Shown: positions 1-12,009, counted from the stretch's first letter. The stretch is DNA of 64,000 nucleotides from Alnus glutinosa (GCF_958979055.1 NC_084888.1:1568001-1632000), one strand, 5' to 3'. The notes: a model not told the origin generated them from the letters alone. A program made the numbers and translations.

Positions 1-297
1 TAATTTTTTGGTTTTGCTTTGTAGTTCGGCTTCGGTCGGCTTGGGTTTTGGGGTGTCTCTTGTGGTTTCAGTTGGCTTCAATAGGCTTGGTCTTTGGGTG
101 TCTCTGGGTTTTGTTGTAGTGGGTGTTTTTTTTGGGGCGTTTAGGGTTTTGTGGGTGTTGTTAGGGTGTTCTGCTGTTTTTGGGCTTGTTCTTGGGCTTT
201 GGGTTTGTAAGTGCTCCTTGTATACTGCCTGTGTACTGGGACGTTTTTCGCTTTTTTAATAAAATTGCTTACTTATCAAAAAAAAAAAAAAAAAATT
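1..297 (+). mobile_element. 3' end of a LINE (non-LTR retrotransposon) with poly(A)
   Basis: The stretch is G/T-rich without a credible coding frame. It ends with the pattern seen at the 3' end of plant L1 LINEs: a CTTGTATACTGCCTGTGTAC block, then TTACTTATC and a poly(A) of about 17. Comparable tails occur at 36.1 kb (+) and, inverted, at 20.0 kb. Only the 3' part is in the window. It lies upstream of, or in an intron of, the HVA22-like gene. Family assignment is by pattern only. Confidence 0.55.
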
Positions 298-1277
298 TTG
301 TTTTCCTCTGGTTTTCTTCTTTTCCCAAAACTCTGATCACCTTTCATCTGTATATGTAAATTTTGAATATTATGCTTGTTTTGTGCTTTCTTGCTTAAAA
401 CTTGCTTCTTAGTTTTGTGTCCTCTAGTATCCTACTTTGTTGTCAAAAAGTAGGCCATCTTATTAATGTTTTGTGTGAACCTTAAATCCTAAGTATGTTT
501 CAAGTTTATTTGCTGTCTCGGTAGGCCCAAAGGCATTCAGAGGTCCACAAAAGCCAGACAGGGTTACAGTTGGGTCAAATTTAATTTTTTATGATATGAT
601 GGTGGCCTCTTCTAATTCAAAACCATATAGAGGTATCGTTATTGGATTAGAATCCTATTCGGCTAAAGATAATGCTATAGACTTGAATAAGGATTCTTCT
701 AAAGCTTTAGAGTTAAACAAAGACTCTTCTAGTTGTAGTGAGAACCAATTGACACCCTCTTTTACCTTTTTCTGTTTTGTAAGGCAGGAGAAGGAAGGGG
801 TAGAATCAATTTCGTAAATGTCTAGCATAAATATGAATCATGAAAATCTACATTTATCCTTGAAAGGGTTGAATGCACAAAAGAAAGCTTTTAGTAGCCA
901 GCTCCATTCCATGTATCTTGAGCTGTAGAATGCATATGGAGGTTTATCATCAAGGTTTTTGTTGAGAGGGATAGAAATTGAAGAGTATACCACGGAGCCA
1001 TTTGGCATAACTAGTTTTTGCGGTCTACTCTTGAACTAATGGCGATTAAGGGGAGACACAACAATAGCCTTCCCTTATCAATAACATTTATTATTCTAAT
1101 GATTAAGTCAGTACTGTTGGGTGACTTAACTATATGTTTTATCTTTGCTGATATGGGACAAGTTTAAGTTACCTGGATGATAGTATCTTAATGCTTGCTG
1201 AATTTCTTGAAGTGCATGACCTTTAGCCTCTAGCATGCTACTAATCTGATACTATTCACGTCTTTGAATGAGTGCAG

Positions 1278-3438
1278 TTTATGGATCTTTCAGCATTGTG
1301 GAAGTCTTTTCTGACAAGCTTATTTCTTGGTATAATTTTGAACCCCACTTAGCTAATTGTAAACAATTTCATTTGGTTATATGAGACAAGTTCTCTTCAT
1401 AAGGTTATATTGGACATGTTGTGCCGTTGTGAGACCCCATATGAAAGGTCTAAGTGTTGCTTGGTAGAGTTGATGTGGTAACTATTTGATGATATTTTGT
1501 TTACATTTCTCCCAGGTGTAACTAGCTTTTCTTAGTGTCTTATGCAGATTCAAGCAAGTTCTTTCTTTCTCTTTTGATTTTGTTGATTTGATTGGTTTTA
1601 TGATTGAAATTAGTTGCCAAATCAAAAAGTTTTGGATGAATTTAAATATTTGAGTTTTGCATCAATAAGCTTTGGCTCAAATAGCACTCCCTCCTGCCAT
1701 AAGAATGGGGTGGAGGGTGGGTTGTTGGTTCAAGACCCACTGGGTGTGTGCAACTTGCCAATAAAAAGAAAAATGACTCTTCAAAACATACTAGTCAAGG
1801 AGGGCTATTACTTGGGAGAAAATTTTATCTTCAGAATGGTCTGTGCTTTGCTCATGTGTTTGTACTGTTATGCAAGCTGTTTGCATTACAAAATCTGTAT
1901 AGCCAATAGTGAGAGCTCAAACATAAGTAAGAACACAGTTTCCTTCATTTATACCTCTTCACTTGCATTCTTTATATTCTTAGCCTCTTGTCATTTACTT
2001 GTTAATGTTTTTGATCAGAAAGCAGATGCCCTCTACAAAAAGATAGGAAAGCAGATGGTCCTAACCAATCAATTTTTTCTGACAAGGCTCTGCTTGGTGA
2101 AGTGAAAATTTATTTGTGGGAAAAAGTCATGACACAAAATATGGTTTTAAACACTATTAGTTATAGTTATTCATGTGATTCATTTGCACCAGACAGAAGT
2201 GATAATAACACCAACTTGATAAATTTCATAAAATTGTGCCCAATAGCTCCAATTCAAATGGCGCTTCCTCCCCTTGTAAAAAAAAGGTGAATGGTGAGGT
2301 TGCACACTCGAAACCCATTGGGTGCATTTCCAATAAAAATAAAAATAAAAACAAATTTCCTTATATTTTTTCATTATGTGCAGGTGTCCTTTGTACTACC
2401 ACCTGAAATTTGCGTTTCTTGTTTGGCTTCAACTTCCATCTGCTGATGTGAGTTTGAGCTTATGGTTCTTTTTGAGTATATGGCAAGTCCTGGGGGGAAA
2501 ACGTTGTATTTTGCTTTTGACAACTATTTTTGTACCTCTAGATTGCCACGTATATTAAATTTAGACATGGTGTGAACTCAGTTTGCATTGACTGTTTGCT
2601 TTCCTCCAGGGGGCCAAGCAATTGTACATGAACCACCTACGTCCGTTCTTCTTGAGACATCAAGCTAGAATTGATCAAATTATGGGTTTTGCATATGGTG
2701 AATTGGTATGTTCTTTAACTGCCGGTATGTTTTGTACAGCATAACCATGTGTGAATGTGTCAATTTGGGGTATTTGTGTCCATTTTTTGAAATTATAACA
2801 TGGTGTAAAGATCAAATACTATGAATATGCTTCTTTACTTTCTTAGGAAAAAATATAGAATAAATTCAAATCCCCGCATCCCTGACACCCATAATCAGTC
2901 AGAACCAAAGACCTGTGTCTTTGAAAGGTTAAGAAGACCAGTAGGCTGGTGGTGGTACTTGATTATGCTGACACCTAATATTTTGGGATAACTGAGGTGC
3001 TCTAACTCATTCCTTATTTCTCTTGGTTAACTGGGCGTTAAAAGTAGGTGGTTTTAGGTTTAACTTGAGAAAACGACGCTCATGCCTTCGTTTACATGAA
3101 ATGCAGATTTAAATGGGTTTCACGGTTCTCTATATTTGCAGGTTAAACTCATAAGCGCACATCAAGCCGAAATTCAGTTCGTTAAGAATATGCTTATGAA
3201 GATTATGGGATCAGGTGAGGGCTATAGTGGTCTGCAATGCTTTTGGTCGTTTGTTGACTCCACCAATTATGTATTCAGGCTGAAAACTGTGCTCTTTTTT
3301 CTTCTTCTCTTTTTGGGTTCTGAACCAGCGGACCAATTTCTAAGGGCTGCTGTGAAAGGTGATCAACCACGACAGCACAGTGCAATTGAAGGCCCGACAA
3401 GAACATCCCCAGATACCGACTCAGATCATGATGGTTGA
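1278..3438 (+). CDS. HVA22-like protein (TB2/DP1/HVA22 family, k type), 3' part; 5' exons outside the window
   Basis: Five coding exons are visible: 1278-1329, 2384-2447, 2610-2705, 3142-3214 and 3329-3438 (stop TGA 3436-3438), all with GT-AG introns and consistent phase. The product reads YGSFSIVEVFSDKLISW, CPLYYHLKFAFLVWLQLPSAD, GAKQLYMNHLRPFFLRHQAR, GFAYGELVKLISAHQAEIQF, and ends TSPDTDSDHDG. This is the second half of the TB2/DP1/HVA22 domain plus the amphipathic segment and acidic tail of the HVA22-k type. Family knowledge: these are reticulon-like ER membrane proteins that shape tubular ER; the founding barley member is induced by ABA and stress. The N-terminal exons with the first hydrophobic hairpin are not found in positions 1-1277 and must lie further left. 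The exon order and motif match make the family call firm; the subgroup letter is less sure. Confidence 0.88.
1669..1775 (+). mobile_element. SINE (tRNA-derived), copy 1 in HVA22-like intron
   Basis: A pol III box A-like TGGCTCAAATAGCAC is followed about 50 bases later by a box B-like GGTTCAAGACCC (1727-1738). Then comes CCACTGGGTGTGTGCAAC, ending CCAATAAAAAGAAAAA. A second copy with the same order lies at 2236-2352. This is the layout of tRNA-related plant SINEs. It is not a tRNA gene, as no cloverleaf can be drawn. Confidence 0.6.
2236..2352 (+). mobile_element. SINE (tRNA-derived), copy 2 in the same intron
   Basis: It has a box A-like TAGCTCCAATTCAAATGGCG, a box B-like ACTCGAAACCC (about 2306-2316) and the shared tail ATTGGGTGCATTTCCAATAAAA. 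It is diverged from the copy at 1669-1775 but has the same length and order of blocks. It ends about 30 bases before the acceptor of the exon at 2384. Confidence 0.6.
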
Positions 3439-3795
3439 TACCTTCCTGTAAATATGCATGATTTTCAATCCTTTTTATCATCATTCCCCTCCCCCCTCCA
3501 TCCCCTCCCAAAGGAAAAGAAAACCAATAAAAGAGAGAGAAAAAAAGTGCTATGTTAGTGGGTGTGGTATTATTTTCATACGATCAAATATGGTAAGCCA
3601 AGCTTATAGCTGGCATCACATTTCTGTAGAATCTTTTCCAAGAAATAGCTGCCAAAACATAAGGCTTGTGTATAACCTTTGTTCGTACATGGAACCTTTA
3701 TGGTAAATGCAATCTACTTGTGTCTCCCTGTAATATCACATTTTATTTTATTCCAAGTGATATAATGGTGAGAGCTCCCCTTCTCCCTTGAGAGA

Positions 3796-3828
3796 CCCCC
3801 CCCCCCCCCCCCCCCCCCCCCCCTTTTT

Positions 3829-3865
<37 letters not shown>
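3796..3865. repeat. poly-C run (28) followed by T and (TC)n microsatellite
   Basis: There are 28 C residues at 3796-3823, a short T run, then TC dinucleotides to about 3865. It lies a few hundred bases 3' of the HVA22-like stop codon. Confidence 0.9.
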
Positions 3866-3867
<2 letters not shown>

Positions 3868-4978
3868 CTTCCTTTTTTGGTTGTGTTTTTGTCCTTGAGC
3901 CTACTGCCCTTGGGCCACCTCTAGCCCCTCCTTTGCCCCCAGTCCCACCCTTGCCACCCCCTCCTCTTTACTCCCCCGTGCGTGCACGAGTACCAATCCT
4001 CTTGCACTCGAAATCTATACCGACTAAAGCCTTTAGCCACGCTTCCACACATCAAACTCTTCCCGTCCTACGCACCCACCCCACCCCTTTGCCCCTACCT
4101 CACCACCCTCATGCACCTTTTCTTGGCGGAGCGATGGGCCAGTGATTCTCATCCCTCCATACTCCATAGCTAGTGCCCCCCTCTTCGAGTTAATGGAGGT
4201 TGCTTGCATTGATGTCCCTCAGTGCTTTGAACGTCTGGGCATCATCATCACCATCACCAGACATCATCATGGACGCCCCCTCTAGTGTTTTATGCCAAAC
4301 AAGTACTGAGTTCTTCTCCCTTTGTTGTTGCGCTCAAGCCCCTCTTGCTTACCGTCCCGAATCCCACTCCATCTAGCCTAACCGAAGGATTCATCCTCTT
4401 GACACCGGTTGCAAATACACCTGTCAATGGCCCTTATCTTAGTTGGAGTGCCAAGATTCTTCAAACTGGGTTATGACCCATTTTTAATTTTCTCTCATCA
4501 TTAGGGATCTCTATTCAGTACTTGGAAATTTTCGCTAAAACAAAAATACATGATTTTATTTATTTATTTTATATTATTTTTCACTTTTTTTGTCTTTCAC
4601 AGTAGAGCTGCCATACGTATGTGCGATATTGATAACTATACGTATACATATATGGTATAGAGAGTGACAGGTGCTGATGAGCAACTAAGTGGGAAGTCCC
4701 TACAATATCCATTGCAATTGCACTCCATATATCTAAACAGTTGCCTAAGTATTCTCCTATACAATCTTTTTCCCGGTCGACCAAATACAATATAGATGAT
4801 TCATCAATGTTCCAACTCGGTTAAGGCTTATAAAAGTTAACAGTTTGAAAGGGTTAAGGCTATAGATTAGTAAGGAAAATAAATGGGTGCTCAATTAGAG
4901 CCCAATGCCATTACTTCCTAGAGTTGAATTAACTTTTGTTCTGACTGCAAAGTTATCTGTCGTTGGAGGATTTCAATG
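3866..4978. other. Intergenic, C-rich then AT-rich; no gene recognised
   Basis: Positions 3880-4480 are unusually C-rich with CCA/CAT-type low complexity; short frames are open there but match nothing I know. From 4490 to 4978 the DNA is AT-rich and probably includes the 3' UTR of the bZIP gene on the minus strand. A diverged transposon origin for the C-rich part is possible but not shown. Confidence 0.4.
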
Positions 4979-7900
4979 TTAACTGTTGCCATCGCCACTA
5001 TGTGACTGAAGAACTGGCGTGGGGATGTCATGTTCGAGCTTAGCAACTGCATCTGGTCCACAGAGTCGAGTCAACTCTTCCTGTTAAAGCAGCAAAAAAT
5101 GGGCAAAACTTTCTCATCATATTGATGAAAACTTGTATGAAAGAATTGATTGGAATGAATTTGAAAGATCCCGATCCCCTGAAATTCCTTGTCCGAGGTG
5201 CTCGGGAAGGTAGGCGCACACCCCTCTCTCATTTCCTGCCCAAATTCCAGAGAATTTGGGCAGGGTATTCCAGGGGATTTAAATCCTCAATTGACAACCA
5301 GCTATAAATTTTTTTTTCTTGTTCTTTAAATTACGAAAAATTAAGTAAACAGTTACCAGGAACGCAATGAAAAATAGAAGCAAAAGAAAACGTGGAAGTT
5401 TATAGTAAAAAGAAAGGGTATAAAATTAAACCTTTATAGAACTATTTTCGGATGTAAGTTTTACACATTCCTCTGAAAGCCTCTGTAGCTCTTCTCTAAG
5501 GGTGCGATTGTCATTGCTCAAATTTTCCACCCTTCCTTGTAGTTCTTCACACTCAGCCTGGTTGGGACAAGAAATGTAAGACTGATTTAAAAATATGTGC
5601 AAAATTAAACAAGCGCTTCAGCATTCTGACAAAATTGGATAATAAATGCTCTCCTCCCCAACATCAAGCACATGTGAAAACTTCCCAGCAATCAATGAAA
5701 CGTCCAAGCTATTTGTCACCTAGATAGAATTAAAATAACATCAAGGGTCCCTCAGTTTCATACCATTCATCAACTCCAAAAAGAGATGGCAAAAACATGC
5801 AGTTGCTTTGTCACAACTTAACATGGTTGGTCAAATTATAGAAGGCTCGAATCAGGGATTGGAGAACATGACCAAGCGAGTGGGGCATAAGGATTCATGT
5901 TCTAATATTGGTAAAGAAACAGGCAAACATTTTCTTCCAACAAGTGACACAAAGTACATTTCTACCTGTTTGCGTAATCTTGACCTCCTAGCTGACTCCC
6001 TATTAGATTGCTTCCTCTTCTGTCTTTTCAGCTCGCGTTCATCCTGTCAAAATCAATAGCTAGAATTCAATAAAAGGAATTTGTAGAAAGCCTAATTGGT
6101 ACAATAAAAAAGGTAAATAGTGAATAATTTCCCAAAAACAAGGTACGGAACTAGCACATATTCAAGTCATTCACAATGACTTTAAAACTTACAGCCTTCC
6201 CATGAGAAGCGTGTAAAGTGATAAATCAAAGCCAACACTGACGTATGAGCACATAAAAAAGGATACTCTGGGATGTCACAACTGTGCATGTATTAAAATA
6301 TTAATTTAAATAATTAAATTCACCATTTCCTATTAGCATAAGTTTTAAGGATAAGTGATGATTTAACATAGTATTAGAACAAAGGTCTTGAGTTCAAATA
6401 TTATTTTTCTCGGTCATTTAACTCCCATTTCAATTAAAACAGTCCACATGTTGTTTGATCACACACGTGAGGGGGACTACTAAAATATTAACTTAAATGA
6501 TTAAATTCATAATTTCTTATCAAATTAAGTTTTTAGAATAAATAGTGATTTAACAGCGCGTGCAGTGCATAAGTGTTTGTGAGAAACAAAACAAAAGCAA
6601 CACTTTGATGAGAACTTTCATTGTTAGATAATTTGCGTACAAATACATTAGAATTGCAATGGGAAATAGGCAAAAACTTCGCGCCGGGGGGGGGGGGGGG
6701 GGGGGTGGGGGTGTAAGGCTCATACCTGCTGTACCCACTGCTCAGGCATTGCGCCTTCACCTCCAATCACAAGTGCTGATGAGGCACCAGATGGATTTTG
6801 TCTCACTTTTGCAGCTCCAGAACCACCAGCAGACGCATTCCATAAGTTCATTCCAATATTCAAATTAGTTGCAGGCATAGACGCAGGCTTCCCAGGCACT
6901 GAAGCTTGAGCGATGGCCCCAGCAGTGTTACTCTGTGCATTGGCTCCTGAGGAAGTTATAGTGAGTGCAAAATTATCACAACCAATGTAATATAAGCAGG
7001 AACCGTTTAGGTTTAAGACGAAAAATATACCCTCTGCAAGCATCTGATGAAAACTTCCCTTCTTACTTCCAGCAAAATCCTACAGAAGGGCATGTTCTCA
7101 TAAGAAAAAAAATACATCATATCAACAGGCCAATGAAACTCCCAACACTATAAATATTTCAATAATTAGGACATAGGCATACATAAACTAGCCAACAAGG
7201 TTAAGCGAGAAAGCAGGCCTATTGATATTGATATAATGTACCTGTTGGTCATTATTCTCATCACTTGCATCTGATGTACCCTCGGTACCACTTTCATCAC
7301 TTTAAACCAAAGGGGAAGAGAAAAGAGGGGGGAAGCAAATTTCTGATTAGAATGCAGTAGTGATTAAAAAATAAAAAATAAAAAAAATCTTGATTTAAAC
7401 CCAATGCTAAGTAGAAACTGATGAAAAAAAAAGTCAAAAGAAGATCCAAAGCTACACTAAGGTTGTTGTACCTTTGTGAAGCGCCATCATTTCCTGAACC
7501 TGAAGCTGCTTTCGCACTCTCTCCAGCCTTGCCTAAACTAACAGAAGTTCCCTTGGATTTTTTAGCAGACACTCGATCCTTTCCATCAGGGACTTTCCCT
7601 TCCAATTCTGCATTGATCGGTATTGGGTTTGGGGTCTGCAGAAGATATAGTAAACAAACTTAGATGACCAATTTATAAACTTCTTAGTATTTAATAGCAG
7701 TAGGGGTGTGTGTCTGTCACACATGTGGAAAAAAAAAAAGTAAATGGAAACATTGTAAAGAATGAAAGTGGCTAGGATTACCATGGTCATATTAGGATGA
7801 GCATAAACTCCCCCTGAAGGATATAAAGCTGGGTATGGAACTGGCGTCCCATACGGTGGGATCAACGGATGCTGAAAAATAGCCAAAAGGAAAGAAAATA

Positions 7901-8380
7901 AGAACCTTCTATCTTGTAGAGAATGTATGCCTCTACATGATCCAAAAAAGGGATATATTCACCTGGCTTCCCCATAGATAGGGGTGGGGAGTTGGAGAAG
8001 CAACAGTTGGGGCAAAAAAAGGTGGCGGCGTAGCTCCAGGACCATAATAAGCCTAAACAGGAAGCTCATCTATAAGCTGCTAACACAAATTTTCCATATA
8101 TTCAAACTAATCTAAATAGATAATGAAAAAATTCATAAAAGCAAAAAGCAATTAAAAAAGCTAAATGTATTTTCATCATAAACCTGCATGGAGCTCGACC
8201 AATCCGGATAAGAATGTGTTGTTGGTATTTCCTGTAAATACAAATGAGAATGCTTTACAACCAAAAAAAGAAATGGAAAAAGAAAAAAGAAAAAGAGGGT
8301 TAGGAGGAAGACGGGGATACCTGAGTTGAAGAAGTTGGTTTGGAAGGCTTAGGAGGTGTGCTCTCTTCCCCTGTCCCCAT
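4979..8380 (-). CDS. GBF1: G-box-binding factor 1-type bZIP transcription factor
   Basis: Eleven coding exons on the minus strand (in transcription order): 8321-8380 (ATG 8378-8380), 8184-8231, 7963-8052, 7782-7871, 7472-7635, 7242-7299, 7031-7079, 6726-6946, 5966-6043, 5432-5557 and 4979-5080 (stop TAA). They sum to 1,086 nt, giving 361 residues. The N-terminal 100 residues are the proline-rich mosaic region typical of GBFs (SYPDWSSSMQAYYGPG, HPYLWGSQHPLIPPYGTPVP, YAHPNM). A Ser/Gly-rich middle holds KKSKGTS and SGSGNDGASQSDES. The basic region is residues 261-286 (KRKQSNRESARRSRLRKQ), followed by a leucine zipper to about 340. Family knowledge: group G bZIPs bind CACGTG and act in light and ABA responses in the nucleus. 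The 5' leader contains a 3.2-kb intron. Closest in motif order to Arabidopsis GBF1. Confidence 0.93.
6291..6555 (+). mobile_element. TRIM-like miniature LTR element in a GBF1 intron
   Basis: Two 78-bp direct repeats (6291-6368 and 6478-6555) begin TAYTAAAATATTAAYTTAAA and end TGATTTAACA. Directly after the first repeat is TAGTATTAGAACAAAGG, a decayed primer-binding site complementary to initiator tRNA-Met (consensus TGGTATCAGAGC). A purine tract, GAGGGGGAC, precedes the second repeat. The order LTR-PBS-spacer-PPT-LTR in 265 bp is that of a TRIM. The expected terminal TG is TA here and no clean 5-bp target duplication is seen, so the copy is old. Confidence 0.6.
6686..6711. repeat. poly-G run in GBF1 intron
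   Basis: There are 20 G residues, then T and five more G. It lies 15 bases from the splice donor of the exon ending at 6726, so the transcript would carry a long C tract at the start of that intron. Confidence 0.9.
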
Positions 8381-8560
8381 TGAGTTGTTTCAGGAATCCC
8401 TTTCAAGTTCAACAGTTTATGACTAGATCACTTCTATCCGCAGTAATATCTATGAAGCACCTGAAAACACCATATTGAATAACCATACATGTTAGAGGCA
8501 GCATACTAAGATTTGAACGATGAGAATTTACTTAGAGAAATACTAAAAACCACATTTTTT

Positions 8561-8692
8561 AATCTTACAAATATCTCACTTTGCTGACCTAACAGTGCTA
8601 CTCAACCCTTTGATCAACCATTGTTAAAAAAGAAAAATATCCAAGGGCAAATTGGTACTACCACGTTACCAAAGTGAGATACTTGTGGGATA
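8561..8692. repeat. Possible small MITE with imperfect terminal inverted repeats
   Basis: AATCTTACAAATATCTCAC at the left end pairs with GTGAGATACTTGTGGGATA at the right end, with four mismatches in 19. Next to it, a roughly 42-base unit containing ATATCC..GGGC..ATTGGTAC..CCACGT occurs twice in direct orientation (about 8634 and 8695). No target duplication was found, so classification is open. Confidence 0.35.
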
Positions 8693-8831
8693 GAAAAATA
8701 TCCATGGGCTGATTGGTACCGCCACGTCAAAGCATTACTCATTTATTTAGCGTTGACACAGTTTTCAATTATTTAATAACCAACTAAAATAATATTTGAT
8801 ACCTGTTTGCCTTTTTTTACTTCAAAACTAA

Positions 8832-9093
8832 GAGCTTGTTTGGTAACCAATCCAAACAATTTCAATTCCCATTTTACTTCTCCCAAAAAAATCAAATCAA
8901 AAACATTCCAACTTTTTTACACTTTTTACATCACATCAATAATTTTTTATTACTATTCAAATAAAAAAATTCACTACAAAACAAATTTTTTTCACTTTTC
9001 TATAAAACATTCTCAAATTCTATATCACATCAATCATTTATTACTACTATTCAAATAAAACATTTCATTTTTCACAACTTACCAAACAGCTTC
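8832..9093. mobile_element. Tourist-like (PIF/Harbinger) MITE in GBF1 leader intron
   Basis: The 262-bp AT-rich element starts GAGCTTGTTTGGTAA and ends TTACCAAACAGCTTC, giving 15-bp terminal inverted repeats with two mismatches. It is flanked on both sides by TAA (8829-8831 and 9094-9096). A 3-bp TWA target duplication together with a GTTTGGT-type terminus is diagnostic of PIF/Harbinger MITEs. The interior contains two similar blocks (TCACATCAAT, TTATTACTA, TTCAAATAAAA), suggesting an internal duplication. No coding capacity. Confidence 0.75.
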
Positions 9094-10429
9094 TAAATCT
9101 GATATAAGTTCCTTCAAAACATGACTTTTAATATAACTCACACATCGAATGACATATTATTGCTTTGTTTGTTTCGAAGTAAAACATTTTCCTCGCAAAA
9201 ATGGATTTAATTGAAAATATTTTTAGAGAAATATATATATATATATATATATTGTCGTTTGGTTGAGAACCAGAAATTAATTTTTTTTAGTGTTTGATTA
9301 AACCGAAAATCTTTATGTCAAAACTAAGAAGAACCAACAAAAAGTCAGTAGGCAGTAGCAGTTGTGGTGGTAATGATGGTGAGAGGATAATATGAGTGGA
9401 TGGCGGAGGAGGAGATTGTGATGGTAGTGGTGCAAAAGAATTTGGGGTTGGGGGGAGAAGGAAGGTGGTGGTGACCGCACGTGAGGAGTGGGCAATAAGG
9501 AGGTGGCAGCGGAAAACATGTTACGCTTCAGCAAAGTGTAAGTCGTTTTCCACCTCTTTGGGTATAAGTTACCCTTGAAAAAAAAATATATCTTTTCCTA
9601 ATCGTGTATGAAAATTTATATGAGGGGACATTTGATTCATGGAAGATAGCACTTATAAGAACCTCAGAACTTTATAATCGCTTACATTCAAATAATTGAA
9701 ACAATGCTAACAAAGCCTTAAATGCCAGCTACTCCAGGTGGGCTAATTGATCCCCTTTCACCATTCAGCTGTACAAAGCCATATCCTCTTCTGAATCATA
9801 GACCGTCATCTGTATAATCTTCATCAGGACACATTGTTTATCACCATCAACATTCTATAGATGCCTATAACTTATATTTGTCTCTGATCATTGGTACAAT
9901 CATTTAAGACCACACAGCATAGTGTACCATCAGGTGTTATAGCGTCAAATTATATCCGAGGACAAACGCATGCAAGATCTGATTATGTGCCTCTGTTAAA
10001 TTCATGCTTTTATACCTTAAGGGGATGTGAATTGGAAGGATGGTATAAAGGCTTGCCATGCAAAGGCGTCATCCTCTAGATAACGCACCTTGCCATTACA
10101 CCCTTGAAAGACAATACCATATATTCCTCGAACTCAATCCTTGGTAACACAGAATAAGGGCATCTGTCATAAGTTCGTTAAAGCACGGTTAGATGCACAA
10201 AGGACAAATATAATTTCCTCCATAAATACCCCAGCATGGTACTCATAACGCAAAGATCCTTTTGGCATATTTATGCAGACCAGGATTTTACCAAAAACTT
10301 GTGCCCTTGTTTTGACTTTCCCCCTAAGACCTCTGAGGAACCTCCATATTGTCATCTTTGGTAATCGTACAAGGGGCTTCTCTTTTCCCACTAACTTATT
10401 AAATCTTTATTTTTCAACACCTGTATCTC

Positions 10430-10580
10430 TAGACAGCTAGTTTTGTTTATCATTTGGTAATTAGTTATTAGGATTTTCTTGTTTCTTTTGTTCCTATTTG
10501 TTAAGTGGCTTCTATTGTATACTTCTTGTATACTTGGGAGTGCCTTACGCTTTTCTCATATTCTTGATAGGCATCCAAAT
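10430..10580 (+). mobile_element. Decayed LINE 3'-end relic
   Basis: The block TATACTTCTTGTATACTTGG followed by a TGCCTTACGC-like remnant resembles the LINE tails at 0.2 and 36.1 kb, but the poly(A) is missing. Weak evidence. Confidence 0.3.
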
Positions 10581-12009
10581 AATGAAATAACACTCCTATC
10601 AACCCGTAAAGTTTTCTCATAATCTGATAGGCACCCAAAAATGTAATAACATTCCTATGGACCGTGGTATTGTTGTCCTCAGGTGCAGTTTGCATTACCA
10701 TATGATGCTACTATACTCAGTAACAACACCACAAGGGAAAAATAACTATCTGACAAATTTGATTGAGCTTATGCCAGGATTGGAATAAACCAAAAACAGT
10801 TTATATAAGCAAAGAGATGTGAATTATATAAACAATAATTCCTTCTATAACTACATGCACTGGTAAGTGTTTACTTCAATAAACATCCAAGCTTCCAACC
10901 ACTGATTCAGTTATCAATTTGAAGTATCCCATTGCACTAGTTGAACTAATCCAAAACGCAATTATACATTAAAAGTAAACACTTCTGCTTATAGGTTCCT
11001 CCAGAGAACAATGGGTGCTACTTACTGGCCATGAACCCTAGTAATCCCATCTTACATATATACTCCTTCCCACTCATAGACCAGCAACCATTAATACTTT
11101 ATACTTAGATGGACAAAAAGCTAAAAAATAAGGCACATATCTTACCAGACTCTTCTCAAATATCCTTCTTACACCGAATATAGGCATTTGTACATAAATA
11201 TTCTTCAGCATGCCACCGTGGTAGCAATCACCCAGAAAAGAAAATCCCAAAATTTACAAGAACAACCAAAGCACTGCAAAATATTTATCCATAGCTACAC
11301 ATCCTTCAATTCCCCGTTAACAAAAGAACCCATGTCCAAACTTCCGAAAATAATATCATAGACTAGCGCAAATCTTGTCCAGAAGAAATCATTCTATTTC
11401 AAATTGTTAGGAAGCTCGAAACTCAAATTTGATCGGATTAGAGAAAGAAATCTTTCAATTTCAAATTGGTAGAAAGCTCAAAATTCCGTAGAGCAAGTTG
11501 GAGACTTGAATTGAATCAGATTAGAGAAGCAAAAATTATCATCATTAGCAACAAGAAGAAATTCATAATAGAAACCACACCCTAAGAAATTTGAGATCCC
11601 AAGCTTAATTCCGAACCACACGTGAATTAGTGGAAACAAAGTAACATTGGACTAACCTGCTGTCCTGGCGTTTGGAGAGGATGAGGTGGAAGGCCAAGGC
11701 TGAGAATTTAAGGGTCGAGAACCTGAGAGGCAAATCCGTGCGGCCCAGAATCCACGCACGCACGGCCTGGAGAGACTCCTTTTGGTTTCGGTGTCTAACT
11801 GTCGTCTTGTCGCTCTACTACCTGTGAAGCAGTTGTCGTTGTTGTTGGGGCAGTGGATTGTATACGTGGTGGTGGTGGTTGTGTTGTTGTTGTTTGTGTG
11901 TGTATGAAAACGTACAGCGTGGGCTGGATCCGGTGTGGCGGTGTCCTATAGGAGGGGAGGGACAACCGGAAAGGGAGTGGGGGAATCGGTTAGGGTTTGG
12001 GAAGAGCGA

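Larger units (their letters stand above)
8381..11800 (-). other. GBF1 5' leader: UTR exons and 3.2-kb leader intron
   Basis: On the minus strand a splice donor (CAGCAG|GTTAGT) lies at 11657/11656 and an acceptor (TTTTCAG|GTGCTTC) at 8461/8460. A UTR exon at 8381-8460 therefore joins the start codon exon, and a first UTR exon begins somewhere above 11,657. The UTR exon next to the start codon has no upstream ATG. The intron (8461-11656) holds the Tourist-like MITE at 8832-9093, an AT-rich region and a possible LINE relic near 10.4-10.6 kb. No other gene is visible in it. Confidence 0.6.

Noticed and set aside
1727..1738. GGTTCAAGACCC as part of a tRNA gene
   Set aside because: No acceptor stem or cloverleaf; it is the box B-like part of a SINE.
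3933..4476. Pro-rich frames downstream of HVA22
   Set aside because: They are low-complexity C-rich DNA with no splice structure or similarity; not supported as a gene.
9313..9578. Frames rich in His/Ser or Gly/Asp in the GBF1 leader intron
   Set aside because: They derive from a GGTGGTGAT-type simple-sequence stretch; no conservation signal.
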